A stretch of 64,000 nt of DNA, taken from contig NZ_CP175698.1 of assembly GCF_046097095.1 (NCBI RefSeq), positions 2,294,001 through 2,358,000 of the forward strand. Direction: 5' to 3'. This document shows positions 43,546-52,401 of the stretch, piece by piece; the stretch's first letter is position 1; each line of letters begins with the position of its first letter. The notes beneath the pieces were generated by a model. It did not search any database and was not told the origin of the DNA. It worked only from the letters and a program-made list of their open reading frames with translations. This DNA is from Natrinema sp046097095. Lineage in GTDB: Archaea > Halobacteriota > Halobacteria > Halobacteriales > Natrialbaceae. The position numbers were made by a program, and so were the translations under genes.

Positions 43546-43662
43546 AGGCCGTGATTACCGCCGCGATCGCTTAAATATCCCCGTTCGAATTACGAGCGAC
43601 GCCGTCGACCGGGACGTGAATGCCCGAGACAACGACGTTCGCGGTCCGACGACGTGGGTGGC

Positions 43663-43668
43663 TTTTTT
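43663..43668 (+). promoter_or_regulatory. TATA-like box for the second USP gene
   Basis: A T6 stretch lies 25-30 bp before the ATG at 43693. Confidence 0.4.
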
Positions 43669-43692
43669 GTTTCGGGCCGCCCACTGCCGCGT

Positions 43693-44151
43693 ATGGACGC
43701 CAGCGAGCCGTTTACCGTCGACACCGTCCTCGCGCCGGTCGACGGGAGCGACGAGTCAGCCACCGCCGTCGAATACGCCGTCGCCATCGCCGATCGGTAC
43801 GACGCCACCGTCCACGCGCTGTTCATCCTCGGACGCGGCGTCGTCTACGGGCTGGACGCCGGTACCGTCGACGAAGCTGACGTGGCGGAGAACACCCAGG
43901 GCTTTTTCGACGATATCGGCGAGGTCGCCGACGAGGCCGACGTGTCACTCGTCACCTCCATCGACGACGGCTTCTCGCGGACTCGGAAGACCCGCCACCC
44001 CGGCAACGTCGTCCTCGACACCGCCGACGACGTCGACGCTGACTTTATCGTCCTCCCCCGGGAACCGGTCACCGGCACCGAGACGGAGGTCCTCGAGAAG
44101 GCCGCCGAGTACGTCCTCTCCTATGCGAGCCAGCCCGTGCTGTCGGTGTAG
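43693..44151 (+). CDS. Universal stress protein (UspA family), copy 2
   Basis: This 152-residue USP-like protein starts at MDASEPFTVD. VDTVLAPVDGSDESATAVEY is the first strand and nucleotide loop. The usual G2xG9GS loop is replaced by FIVLPREPVTGTETEVLEKA, so ATP binding by the standard loop is doubtful. It ends YASQPVLSV. It is divergent from copy 1 and convergent with the GNAT gene. Confidence 0.85.
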   Translation: MDASEPFTVDTVLAPVDGSDESATAVEYAVAIADRYDATVHALFILGRGVVYGLDAGTVDEADVAENTQGFFDDIGEVADEADVSLVTSIDDGFSRTRKTRHPGNVVLDTADDVDADFIVLPREPVTGTETEVLEKAAEYVLSYASQPVLSV

Positions 44152-44207
44152 TTTGCCCGTATTGTCGTATAATCGGATATCGCTGGTCGTGTGCGGTGGA
44201 AACGCGG

Positions 44208-44795
44208 TCAGCAGTCGTCGCCTTCGCCGGCCTCAAGCAGGATCGCCATCTCCTGTTCGAAGCTCTCGGTCCCGGTCGACTCGAAGCCGACCCGCTCGTA
44301 GAGGGCAATCGCCGGATTGTTCCACCGTTCGACCGTCAGCCAGACGTGGCTAATCCCGATCTCGCCCGCATGGCCCAGCAGGTTCTTGAGCAACACCGTC
44401 CCGATGCCGGCCCGCTGGTAGGCCTGCAGGACGAAGATCGCGAGCTCCCATTCGATCTCGCTGTTGTCCCCGATTGCGGACGGCTCGTCGGTGTCGGGGA
44501 CCAACATCGCGTGGGCGATGACATCGCCGTCGTGGCGGGCGACCACGTTGACGCTGTAGTCGCCGATCGTCTCGAGCCAGTCGCGAATGCGAGCGTCGCC
44601 GGTCGGCGGGATCCCCTGTGCTCGATCGGCCGGGTCGAACTCGGTGTACATCTCGACGACGTCGTCGAGCGGTTCGCCGGCGAACTCGGCCGGTGCCTGA
44701 ATCTCGATCGTTCGTTCCTTCCGGTCTTCGACCGTCGTCGGCGGCGAGGGGAAGGGGCCGGACGGTTCGTCGGGATACTGACGCGAACCCGCCAT
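44208..44795 (-). CDS. GNAT family N-acetyltransferase
   Basis: This 195-residue acetyl-CoA-dependent transferase has the acetyl-CoA loop LQAYQRAGIGTVLLKNLLGH (Q/RxxGxG/A) near 128 and ALYERVGFES near 168. The N-terminal 30 residues are proline-rich. The substrate is unknown. Its start is 2 bp after the stop of the USP gene at 44798, so they form an operon and the enzyme may act in the same stress response. Confidence 0.88.
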   Translation of the reverse strand: MAGSRQYPDEPSGPFPSPPTTVEDRKERTIEIQAPAEFAGEPLDDVVEMYTEFDPADRAQGIPPTGDARIRDWLETIGDYSVNVVARHDGDVIAHAMLVPDTDEPSAIGDNSEIEWELAIFVLQAYQRAGIGTVLLKNLLGHAGEIGISHVWLTVERWNNPAIALYERVGFESTGTESFEQEMAILLEAGEGDDC

Positions 44796-44797
44796 CG

Positions 44798-45169
44798 TTA
44801 TCGCACCAGCTTGACCGTCGTTGGCGCGTTCAGCAGGACGAACTCGGTGATCGGCCCGAGCTGGATCTTCCCCATCGGGCTCAGGGTACCGCCGCCGATG
44901 ACGAGCTGATCGTACTCGCCCTGTTCGGCGTAGTTGACCAGCGCACTCCCCGGATCGCCCTCGAGCGTCTCGACGGTGGCATCGTCGAGTCCGGCCCCCT
45001 CGAGTTCGTCGACCGCTTCCCGGTGCATCTCCGCTTGCGAGCGCTTCGACTCGGGTTTATCGACGACGACGACGGTGAGTTCGTCACCGACTTCGCGCGT
45101 CCGCTCGATGGTCCGTCGCAGCGTCTTCACCGACTCGTCGCTGCCGCCGAGACCCAGCAACACGTTCAT
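44798..45169 (-). CDS. Universal stress protein-like, copy 3 (short)
   Basis: This 123-residue USP-fold protein starts at MNVLLGLGGSDES. The glycine loop QLVIGGGTLSPMGKIQLGPI near 95 corresponds to the ATP-binding region, with TEFVLLNAPTTVKLVR at the end. It is about 30 residues shorter than the other two. It is encoded directly before the GNAT gene (2-bp gap). Confidence 0.85.
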   Translation of the reverse strand: MNVLLGLGGSDESVKTLRRTIERTREVGDELTVVVVDKPESKRSQAEMHREAVDELEGAGLDDATVETLEGDPGSALVNYAEQGEYDQLVIGGGTLSPMGKIQLGPITEFVLLNAPTTVKLVR

Positions 45170-45353
45170 ACCCCTGACTGTGAGCCGCTGGACGAAAACG
45201 GTTGTGCCGTTCGAGCGGGGCGCGATGGCGCGGTCCGCTGTGGCTCGCACGGCGGGACCGACCGCCGTGTCTGTGGCGCACGACTGTGGGATGAAATCAC
45301 ATGTGCCGCGCGGGACGACGCTGTTAAGAACGTGTGGTGAATACGTTCACGGA

Positions 45354-46769
45354 ATGAGTGACGCGGCGCTCGATGTCGTAGAGTTCTTGCTCACGACGAG
45401 CGTGTATTCGGACGACCGGACGCTAGACGAGAACGACCTCCCGCCGTCGTTCCGCCGGGTCTACTGGACCGGCGGCGTCGACGATGAGAGCGGGGGAGAC
45501 GGGGGCAACGACGGGGGCAACCGGAAACCCGCCGGGATCAGCCGCCCGCTGTCGGTGACGACCAGTACCGCACGTGAGGCGACCGACGTCGACCGACCGT
45601 GGGAGGCCGTCGCCGATCTGATGTTCACCGAGCGCGACGAGTTCTCCGGCACGATCACGCTCGCCCAACAGGCCATGGCCGAGGAGTGGTTTGCCGAACG
45701 GATCGACGCCGAGCGCCTGCTCGAGAACCCGACCCTGACAAAGCACTTCGAGCGCCACGACGACTACGAGTTCGCTGCGACCCACGAGGAGGCTCGCGAC
45801 CGGAACCGGCCGATTCAAGCCGATCGTGTCTGGATTGACGGCCTGCTCGACGAGTACTTCGACGAGGAAGAAGACGAGGAGATGCTCGACCTCGTCGAGG
45901 TCCGCGCCCCCGAGGAGGTCGAGACGACGCTCGACGACCTGGTCCTCACCCAAGATCAGGAGAACGAACTCGACAAGATCTCGAAGGCGATCGAACACCG
46001 TGAGTACCTCTCCGATATCGGTCTACGCGAGATCGGCAAACTGCTGTTCGTCGGGCCGCCGGGGACTGGCAAGACCTCGACTGCGCAAGCGCTCGCTCAG
46101 GACATGGACCTGCCGTTCGTCGAGGTCAAGCTCTCGATGATCACCTCGCAGTATCTGGGCGAAACGGCCAAAAACGTCGACAAGACCTTCGAGGTCGCAA
46201 AGCGGCTCTCGCCGTGTATCCTCTTTATCGACGAGTTCGACTTCGTTGCCAAGACCCGGCGTAGCGACGAACACGCCGCGCTCAAGCGCGCCGTCAACAC
46301 CCTGCTCAAGAGCATCGACAACGTCTCGCTGATCGAGGACGACGTCCTGCTCATCGGCGCGACCAATCACCCCGATCAGTTAGACGACGCCGCCTGGCGG
46401 CGCTTCGACGAGATCATCAACTTCCCCAAGCCCGACTACGACATGCGGGCCGACATCCTCACGGTCATCACCCAGCGGATGCAGATCGACGAGTTCGATC
46501 CCCATCTCATCGCCGAGGCGACCGAAGGGCTGACCGGCAGCGACCTCCGGATGGTTTTGCGCGAAGCGGTGCTCGAGGCGCTGACCGAGGATCGGACCGA
46601 GCTTACACAGGAGGACTTGCTCAACGCCGTCGAGGAGTTCGAGGAGCGCGACACGTTGAAGAACATGGACATGATCGGCGGCGACCACGATGCGCTCGTC
46701 GCCGGCGGTGACCTCGGTGACGCCGCCAGCGACGGTGGCCACTCGCACGATCACGACCACGACCACTGA
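45354..46769 (+). CDS. AAA family ATPase with histidine-rich tail
   Basis: This 471-residue single-domain AAA protein has Walker A VGPPGTGKTSTAQ near 228, Walker B ILFIDEFDFVAK near 287, sensor 1 LLIGATNHPDQLDD near 336, an arginine-finger region WRRFDEIINF and a C-terminal helical lid with GLTGSDLRMVLREAV. The N-terminal 170 residues are specific to this haloarchaeal type. The C-terminus ends in an alternating His/Asp run that could bind metal. It resembles CDC48-like and stand-alone proteasome-type ATPases, and the substrate is unknown. The ATG at 45354 is used because upstream codons lie antisense to the USP gene. Confidence 0.88.
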   Translation: MSDAALDVVEFLLTTSVYSDDRTLDENDLPPSFRRVYWTGGVDDESGGDGGNDGGNRKPAGISRPLSVTTSTAREATDVDRPWEAVADLMFTERDEFSGTITLAQQAMAEEWFAERIDAERLLENPTLTKHFERHDDYEFAATHEEARDRNRPIQADRVWIDGLLDEYFDEEEDEEMLDLVEVRAPEEVETTLDDLVLTQDQENELDKISKAIEHREYLSDIGLREIGKLLFVGPPGTGKTSTAQALAQDMDLPFVEVKLSMITSQYLGETAKNVDKTFEVAKRLSPCILFIDEFDFVAKTRRSDEHAALKRAVNTLLKSIDNVSLIEDDVLLIGATNHPDQLDDAAWRRFDEIINFPKPDYDMRADILTVITQRMQIDEFDPHLIAEATEGLTGSDLRMVLREAVLEALTEDRTELTQEDLLNAVEEFEERDTLKNMDMIGGDHDALVAGGDLGDAASDGGHSHDHDHDH

Positions 46770-46861
46770 TTCTGCTGCTCGAGGCGCTTCGTGTTCGCGT
46801 CGCTCGACGGCGGCTATCTGACGACGAATTCGTCCGACGGCGTCCGGCGAACAGCATACCC

Positions 46862-46867
46862 TTTATG
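46862..46867 (+). promoter_or_regulatory. TATA-like box for the 46890 gene
   Basis: TTTATG lies 23-28 bp before the ATG at 46890, which fits a leaderless transcript. Confidence 0.45.
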
Positions 46868-46889
46868 CGACGGCCGTCTATCACGACGC

Positions 46890-47219
46890 ATGAGCGATGA
46901 AGCGCCAGCAGGGGACGCTGCGGACGCGTTCGCAGAGCAGGCACGGGCGGCCCACGACGAGTCGATCCGGCACCTCATCGCGTTCGGCGCGGCCGTCCGA
47001 GGCGACGACCGCGGCGTCCACACCGAGGTCGAGATACTGCTGGTCCTCGAGGACGCCGAACCGACGGTCGAACGAGAACTCGAGCGCCTCGCCGAAACCG
47101 TCGGACTCGAGCACGGCGTCGTCGTCTCCCTGCACGTCCTGCCGGCCGACCGATTCGAGGAGAACGAGGAGCATCCGTTCGTGCAGACGGCGCTCGAGGA
47201 TGGGCGAGCGTATGTGTAG
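46890..47219 (+). CDS. Nucleotidyltransferase-fold (MNT-like) protein with altered active site
   Basis: This 109-residue protein has the pattern HLIAFGAAVRGDDRG...TEVEILLVLED, which parallels the GSxxRG...SDxDLLV of minimal nucleotidyltransferases (MNT antitoxins, NTP_transf_2). The metal-binding Asp-x-Asp is replaced by Glu-x-Glu, so activity is uncertain. The rest (HGVVVSLHVLPADRFEENEE and HPFVQTALEDGRAYV) resembles the C-terminal half of that family. No HEPN partner is adjacent. It starts 64 bp before the MBL gene in the same orientation. Confidence 0.6.
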   Translation: MSDEAPAGDAADAFAEQARAAHDESIRHLIAFGAAVRGDDRGVHTEVEILLVLEDAEPTVERELERLAETVGLEHGVVVSLHVLPADRFEENEEHPFVQTALEDGRAYV

Positions 47220-47282
47220 GGCGACCGCCCTCGCTGTGCCGGCGCTCCGACCCCCGGCGGGTTCCGGCGAGGTGAGCCGCCG

Positions 47283-48107
47283 ATGCGGGTGACCCTGCTC
47301 GGCACCGGCGACACGACCGGGACGCCGACCGTCGGCTGTGACTGCGATACCTGCACCGCGGCCCGCGAGCGTGGCGTCGAGCGCACGCGCTTTTCGGTTC
47401 ACGTCGAGAACGAACGGACCGGCGAGTCGCTGCTACTCGATTTCAGCCCGGACTTTCGCTCTCAGTTCCTCCGCGACGAGGTCTCGTTGCCCGACGCGGC
47501 AGTCGTCACGCACATTCACTTCGACCACCTCGACGGGCTGGGCAACGTCTTCCGCGTCCTCGACGATCTCGCGGTGTACGCGGCCGACGAGACCGACCCC
47601 GAGACCGGCAAGAGCGTCGCCGGGACGGTTCAGGACGACTACCACTACCTCGACGCCGTCTCCGTGGTGCCGACAACGCCGCTCGAGCCGACTCGAGTCT
47701 GCGGGTTCGACGTGACGCTGGTGCCGGTCGATCACCCGCCGCTGCTCTGTTACGGGCTCGCGATCGAGGATCCCGAGACCGGCGCGAAGCTCTCGCTGTC
47801 GGGCGATACGAGTTACGGACTTCCGGACCGGTCCCGCGAGGTGCTCGCCGATCCCGATCTCCTGCTGGCCGACGGCATCGTCCCCGCCGACCTCTGTGAG
47901 TACCACCCGCTGGGCGGCCGCCACGAGGACGGCGACGGCGTCCCCCGAACGTTCGGAACGAAACACATGACGCGAGAGGGGGCGCTCGCGCTGGCCGACG
48001 ACCTGAACGCAGCGCAGACGCGGCTGGTTCACGTTGCACACTTCTACCCCGCCGAGGAGGCCTTCGAAGAGCCGCTGGCCGTCGACGGCGAGCAGTACGT
48101 CCTGTAG
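47283..48107 (+). CDS. PhnP-like MBL-fold metal-dependent phosphodiesterase
   Basis: This 274-residue metallo-beta-lactamase-fold hydrolase has the metal motif VTHIHFDHLDGLGNV near 78 and LSGDTSYG near 165, and the C-terminal ligand in RLVHVAHFYP. The cysteine pattern GCDCDTCTAARERG near 19 is typical of PhnP and related cyclic phosphodiesterases, where it binds a structural zinc. It probably cleaves a phosphoribosyl cyclic phosphate or similar substrate. It starts 63 bp after the MNT-like gene. Confidence 0.88.
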   Translation: MRVTLLGTGDTTGTPTVGCDCDTCTAARERGVERTRFSVHVENERTGESLLLDFSPDFRSQFLRDEVSLPDAAVVTHIHFDHLDGLGNVFRVLDDLAVYAADETDPETGKSVAGTVQDDYHYLDAVSVVPTTPLEPTRVCGFDVTLVPVDHPPLLCYGLAIEDPETGAKLSLSGDTSYGLPDRSREVLADPDLLLADGIVPADLCEYHPLGGRHEDGDGVPRTFGTKHMTREGALALADDLNAAQTRLVHVAHFYPAEEAFEEPLAVDGEQYVL

Positions 48108-48142
48108 CTCGCCGCGACTCGAGCGGGCGAGCGACCGGCCGG

Positions 48143-49132
48143 TCAGCAACCGTACCGATCGAGGCCGGACTGCCGTCGCCGTTTTCCGTCGGGATTCGCC
48201 CGCCACGGCGTTCGGCTGTCGCGTTCGGCCTCGAGGGCTTCGTCGTCGGCTGGAACCGCGGCCGACTCGTATTCTGAACACGCGGCTCCACACTCCGTCG
48301 CGGCGTCGACGACTCGATCCTTCCAGTCGCAGTAGGGAAGCGTCGCGCCGGTCGCGTCGTCGGCCTGACAGGCCGCGCAGTCGGGAAACCCGTACGTTCG
48401 CCAACCCTTGCCGTAGGCCCGTTCGGCGAGCCGGCGACGGGCGCGGGCCTTCTCCCCGGGGGCGACGACTTCGATTTCGGTCCGACCGGGGAGGAACGCG
48501 AGCGGCTCGATTCCCGGCTCGTCGACGGGCAGCGATACCGGCTCGCGGATCACGTCGATCTCGCCCTCGTCACGGTGGACCCGCCAGACGCCGATCTCCT
48601 CGGGGATGCGGTTCAGGTGGGCGCGCGTGACGTAACTCTCGGTCGCAAGGATCGCCTCGTCGACGACGGCGAGGCTCGCGTCCGTCCGCAACTGCGCCTC
48701 GAGATCGCCCGGCCGGCCGAGATCCGGCTTGTTCTCGATCCCGACGATCCGGCCGTACCAGTCCGGATAGCGGGCGACCTGCCGGACGTAGTCGCGGCCG
48801 CTGTCGGCGCTCGCCCCATGATCGCGCTCGAAGAAACCGATCTCGAGCGCCCGCTCGACGGCGCTGCGGGCGCGCTCGGGGTGACAGTCGAACGCGTCCT
48901 TCCAGTAGCGCGCCCGGCCGGTTCCGACCGCGGATTCGATGGCTGCGTCGGGGATCGATTCGCTCGTGAGCGCGACGCGGTCGTCGAACTCGGGACCGGG
49001 CTCGACGCAGACGACGTCGAGGATCCGGCCGCCGGGATCGGCGACGCTCGCGCCGAGCTGGCGGGCAACGATCCCCTCCCGGCGCGACTCGAGGTGTGCA
49101 CACAACTCGAGTTCGAACGCAAATTCCGACAC
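48143..49132 (-). CDS. DUF5787 family haloarchaeal protein
   Basis: This 329-residue protein starts at GTG 49132 (VSEFAFELELCAHLESR), since upstream sequence is arginine-rich non-coding. It carries VARYPDWYGRIVGIENKPDL, a nuclease-like EnKPDL segment near 140, and a C-terminal cysteine cluster (CAACQADD, YCDWKDRVV, ECGAACSEY). The EnKPD and downstream LAVVDEAILATES recall PD-(D/E)xK-type nuclease folds, but this is only a resemblance. The family function is unknown. It is divergent from eif2g. Confidence 0.7.
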   Translation of the reverse strand: MSEFAFELELCAHLESRREGIVARQLGASVADPGGRILDVVCVEPGPEFDDRVALTSESIPDAAIESAVGTGRARYWKDAFDCHPERARSAVERALEIGFFERDHGASADSGRDYVRQVARYPDWYGRIVGIENKPDLGRPGDLEAQLRTDASLAVVDEAILATESYVTRAHLNRIPEEIGVWRVHRDEGEIDVIREPVSLPVDEPGIEPLAFLPGRTEIEVVAPGEKARARRRLAERAYGKGWRTYGFPDCAACQADDATGATLPYCDWKDRVVDAATECGAACSEYESAAVPADDEALEAERDSRTPWRANPDGKRRRQSGLDRYGC

Positions 49133-49293
49133 GTTCGGAGTACGGGGCGGACGCGAGAAAAGCCGTCGGGTTCGGCGTCGACGACCCGATCCGAAGCGGA
49201 CGCTCGTCGTTCGATTCGGACGAATGGCGGTCCCGTGCGCGGCGCTACCGTCGGACACATTCCGTCGCTCGACGAGCGGCGATAGCTCGCAAC

Positions 49294-49300
49294 CTTTATC
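49294..49300 (+). promoter_or_regulatory. TATA-like box for the eif2g operon
   Basis: CTTTATC lies about 42-48 bp before the ATG at 49342, so this operon probably has a short leader of around 20 bases. Confidence 0.45.
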
Positions 49301-49341
49301 AAGCGCACAGCGGAACCTCTACCTAAGATTACTCTCGTCTT

Positions 49342-50574
49342 ATGGCAGGAAATCGACAACCGGAGGTGAACATCGGGCTCGTCGGTCACGTCGACCACGG
49401 CAAGACGACGCTGGTGCAAGCCCTCAGCGGCTCGTGGACTGATCAGCACTCAGAGGAGATGAAACGCGGGATCTCAATCAGGCTCGGCTACGCCGACGCG
49501 ACGTTCCGTTACTGCGAGGGCCTCGAGGAGCCCGACTGTTACACCGTCGAGGAGGAGTGTGCGGACGGCTCGGAAAGCGAGCCGCTCCGGACCGTCTCGT
49601 TCGTCGACGCCCCGGGGCACGAGACCCTGATGGCGACGATGCTCTCCGGCGCGTCGCTGATGGACGGCGCGGTGCTGGTCGTCAGCGCCAATGAGCCCGT
49701 CCCCCAGCCCCAGACCGAAGAGCACCTGATGGCGCTCGATATCATCGGTATCGACAACATCGTCATCGCCCAGAACAAGGTCGATCTGGTCGACGCCGAC
49801 ACCGCTCGCAACAACTACGATCAGATCAAGGAGTTCGTCTCCGGCACGGTCGCCGAAGACGCCCCGATCGTCCCCGTCTCCGCGGGCCAGGAGGTCAATC
49901 TCGATCTGCTCATTCAGGCTATCGAAGAGGAGATCCCCACCCCCGAACGGGATCCCGGGGCCGATCCCCGGATGCACGTCGCCCGTAGTTTCGACATTAA
50001 CAAACCCGGCACGAAGGCAGCAGACCTCTCCGGCGGCGTCCTCGGCGGCAGTCTCGTTCAAGGCGAACTCGAGGTCGGCGATGAGATCGAGATCCGCCCC
50101 GGCCGCGAGGTCGAGGAGGGCGGCCGGACCGAGTACGTCCCGATCGAGACGACCGTCCGCTCGCTACAGGCCGGCGGCGAGACCGTCGACACCGTCACGC
50201 CAGGTGGCTTACTCGGCGTCGGCACCGGTCTCGACCCCTCGCTTACCAAAGGCGACGCACTGGCCGGGCGGATGGCCGGCCCGCCGGACTCACTCCCGCC
50301 GACGTGGAACGAATTCACCATGGAAGTCGACCTGCTCGAGCGGGTCGTCGGGGCCGAAAGCGGCGAGACGGTCGACGAGATCTCCACCGGCGAACCGCTG
50401 ATGATGACCGTCGGCACCGCGACGACCGTCGGAGCCGTCACCAGCGCCCGCGAAGGCGAGTGCGAGGTCAACCTCAAACGACCCGTCGCCGCCGAGCCGG
50501 GGACGAAAATCGCGATCAACCGCCGCATCGGCGCGCGCTGGCGACTGATCGGTCTCGGAACGCTCACCGAATAG
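49342..50574 (+). CDS. eif2g: Translation initiation factor aIF2 subunit gamma
   Basis: This 410-residue GTPase brings initiator Met-tRNA to the small subunit. The G1 loop VGHVDHGKTTL is near residue 15, G2/switch I is in KRGISIRLGY, G3 in FVDAPGHETL near 90 and G4 in AQNKVDLVD near 145. The zinc knuckle is reduced: two cysteines before the insert (YCEGLEEPDCY) and one after it. Domains II and III follow. It is first in the eif2g-PIN-rpo7-spt4 operon, 1 bp from the PIN gene. Confidence 0.97.
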   Translation: MAGNRQPEVNIGLVGHVDHGKTTLVQALSGSWTDQHSEEMKRGISIRLGYADATFRYCEGLEEPDCYTVEEECADGSESEPLRTVSFVDAPGHETLMATMLSGASLMDGAVLVVSANEPVPQPQTEEHLMALDIIGIDNIVIAQNKVDLVDADTARNNYDQIKEFVSGTVAEDAPIVPVSAGQEVNLDLLIQAIEEEIPTPERDPGADPRMHVARSFDINKPGTKAADLSGGVLGGSLVQGELEVGDEIEIRPGREVEEGGRTEYVPIETTVRSLQAGGETVDTVTPGGLLGVGTGLDPSLTKGDALAGRMAGPPDSLPPTWNEFTMEVDLLERVVGAESGETVDEISTGEPLMMTVGTATTVGAVTSAREGECEVNLKRPVAAEPGTKIAINRRIGARWRLIGLGTLTE

Positions 50575-50575
50575 C

Positions 50576-50968
50576 ATGGCGACGCGGACGCGGGTCGCCC
50601 TCGACACGAGCGCGCTCATGATGCCCGTCGAACTCGACGTACGGCTGTTCGACGAACTCGAGCGGCTCGTAAATGACTACGAACCCACGATTCCGCAGGC
50701 TGTCCTCGAGGAACTGCGCCGTCTCTCCGAGAAGGGCGGTGAAGAGGGGACGGCCGCGAACGTCGGCCACGACCTGGCGACCGAACGCTGTCTCGCCGTC
50801 GACACGGAAGCATCGTACGCTGACGACGCGCTCGTCGAACTCGCCCGCGAGGGCGCAGTCGACTACGTCGTCACGAACGACCGCCCGCTTCGCGACCGGG
50901 TACTCGAGGCGAGTATACCGGTAATTGCATTACGCGGGAGAAACAAGTTAGCAATCACTCAACCATAG
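50576..50968 (+). CDS. PIN-domain RNase-like protein (Fcf1/Utp23-like) in the eif2g operon
   Basis: This 130-residue PIN domain has its first acidic residue in RVALDTSALMMP near 9, the second acidic in PQAVLEELRRL near 45 and the last acidic pair in VDYVVTNDRPLRDRVLEA near 100. This archaeal family in the eif2g-rpo7 cluster is taken to be the homologue of eukaryotic Fcf1/Utp23 processing nucleases. Its exact cleavage site is unknown. It overlaps no gene and is 1 bp from its neighbours on both sides. Confidence 0.85.
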   Translation: MATRTRVALDTSALMMPVELDVRLFDELERLVNDYEPTIPQAVLEELRRLSEKGGEEGTAANVGHDLATERCLAVDTEASYADDALVELAREGAVDYVVTNDRPLRDRVLEASIPVIALRGRNKLAITQP

Positions 50969-51538
50969 ATGTACAAACGGGTCAGATTGAAGGATACAGT
51001 GGAAGTACCGCCGGAGGACCTCGGCGATGTCTCGCCGAATCTCGTCAAGCGACTGCTCCAGGACAAACTCGAGGGACGGATGGACGAGGAGGTCGGCAGC
51101 GTCGTCTCCGTCACCGAGGTCCAGGACATCGGCGAGGGGACGGTGTTGCCCAACCGGCCGGGCGTCTACTACGAGGCCGAGTTCGACGCCGTCACCTTCG
51201 ATCCGCAGATGCAGGAAGTCGTCGACGGCACCGTGGTCGAAGTCGTCGAGTTCGGGGCCTTCGTCGGCATCGGCCCCGTCGACGGGCTGCTCCACGTCTC
51301 GCAGATCAGCGACGAGTACTTGGCCTTCGACGGCGAGAACCAGCGCCTCGCCTCGAACGAGTCTGCACGGTCACTCGGCGTCGACGACGCCGTCCGGGCC
51401 CGCATCGTCACTAAGAGCATCGACGAGCGCAACCCCCGCGATTCCAAGATCGGGCTCACCGCGAAACAGCCCGGCCTCGGCAAGCACGATTGGCTCGAGG
51501 AAGAACGCGAGAAGCGCGAAGCGACCGCAGGTGAATAA
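50969..51538 (+). CDS. rpo7: RNA polymerase subunit Rpo7 (RpoE')
   Basis: This 189-residue stalk subunit pairs with Rpo4. The N-terminal MYKRVRLKDTVEVPPEDLGD and SPNLVKRLLQDKLEGRMDEE are typical. The S1 RNA-binding domain follows (VVDGTVVEVVEFGAFVGIGP, then GLLHVSQISDEYLA). The C-terminal helix is charged. It begins the base after the PIN stop codon and is followed 2 bp later by spt4. Confidence 0.96.
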   Translation: MYKRVRLKDTVEVPPEDLGDVSPNLVKRLLQDKLEGRMDEEVGSVVSVTEVQDIGEGTVLPNRPGVYYEAEFDAVTFDPQMQEVVDGTVVEVVEFGAFVGIGPVDGLLHVSQISDEYLAFDGENQRLASNESARSLGVDDAVRARIVTKSIDERNPRDSKIGLTAKQPGLGKHDWLEEEREKREATAGE

Positions 51539-51540
51539 CC

Positions 51541-51738
51541 ATGGCATCCGACCGCCTCGTCTGCCGCGAGTGTCACCGCGTCAACGACCCCGACGCCGAG
51601 ACCTGTGAGGCCTGCAACTCCTCGTCGCTGACCGAAGACTGGGCGGGCTACGTCATCATCGCCCACCCTGAGGACAGCCAGATCGCGACGGAGATGCAGA
51701 TCACCGAACCGGGCGCGTACGCCCTAAAGGTCCGTTGA
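51541..51738 (+). CDS. spt4: Transcription elongation factor Spt4
   Basis: This 65-residue zinc-ribbon protein forms the Spt4/5 clamp on RNA polymerase. Four cysteines (CRECH...CEAC) bind zinc, followed by the Spt5-contacting DWAGYVIIAHPEDSQIATEM. Archaeal length is about 60 residues. It lies in the conserved rpo7-spt4 pair and starts 2 bp after rpo7. Confidence 0.95.
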   Translation: MASDRLVCRECHRVNDPDAETCEACNSSSLTEDWAGYVIIAHPEDSQIATEMQITEPGAYALKVR

Positions 51739-51742
51739 CACC

Positions 51743-52324
51743 GTGACTCGCGACACCCGCGACGACGCCAGCGACGACGAACAGCTACTGGTCTTACCCG
51801 ATGACCTCCGACACGAACTCAAAGAGCCGCTCGGCCCCATCGAGACCGACGCCGACCGGCTCCTCGAGACCGTCGACGGCCCGTTGATCGCCGTCGGCGA
51901 CGTCGTCACCTACCACTTCCTGCAGGCGGGTCGACGACCCGACGTGGCGCTCGTCGACGGTCGGACCAAGCGCGAAGCCGTCACCGAGGAGATCCGCGAG
52001 GCAGTCACCGAGGGCGCGAGCATCGACGTGAAAAACCCGCCCGCCGAACTCGGCGCGCCAGTCGTTCGAGCGTTCCGGCGCGCGCTCGCAACCGACGACC
52101 CGACCACGATTCTGGTCGAGGGCGAGGAGGATCTGGTTGCACTGCCGGCCATCGTCGCCGCCCCCGACGGCGCGAGCGTCGTCTACGGGCAACCCAACGA
52201 GGGGATGGTCCACGTCAAGATCACCGACGAGCACCGCGCGGAGATGCGCGAGTTACTCGAGCGCTTCGAGGGCAATACCGAGCGCTTTTGGGCCTTGCTC
52301 GAGGGCTCGAGCGACGAGGGCTGA
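51743..52324 (+). CDS. GTP-dependent dephospho-CoA kinase (DUF359)
   Basis: This 193-residue archaeal enzyme phosphorylates dephospho-CoA with GTP in the last step of coenzyme A synthesis. The block IAVGDVVTYHFLQAGRRPDV near 55, VDGRTKREAV near 77 and VEGEEDLVALPAIVAAPDGA near 130 are the DUF359 signatures. It starts at GTG 51743, 4 bp after spt4, as the last gene of the operon seen here. No rps24e/rps27ae pair follows. Confidence 0.9.
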   Translation: MTRDTRDDASDDEQLLVLPDDLRHELKEPLGPIETDADRLLETVDGPLIAVGDVVTYHFLQAGRRPDVALVDGRTKREAVTEEIREAVTEGASIDVKNPPAELGAPVVRAFRRALATDDPTTILVEGEEDLVALPAIVAAPDGASVVYGQPNEGMVHVKITDEHRAEMRELLERFEGNTERFWALLEGSSDEG

Positions 52325-52401
52325 CCGCTGGGCGTCTCACACCCCTGAAACCGCGGGTCAATCGCTTCCGACCGAGAGTCGTTTCTACCGCGTTTCCCAA
52401 C

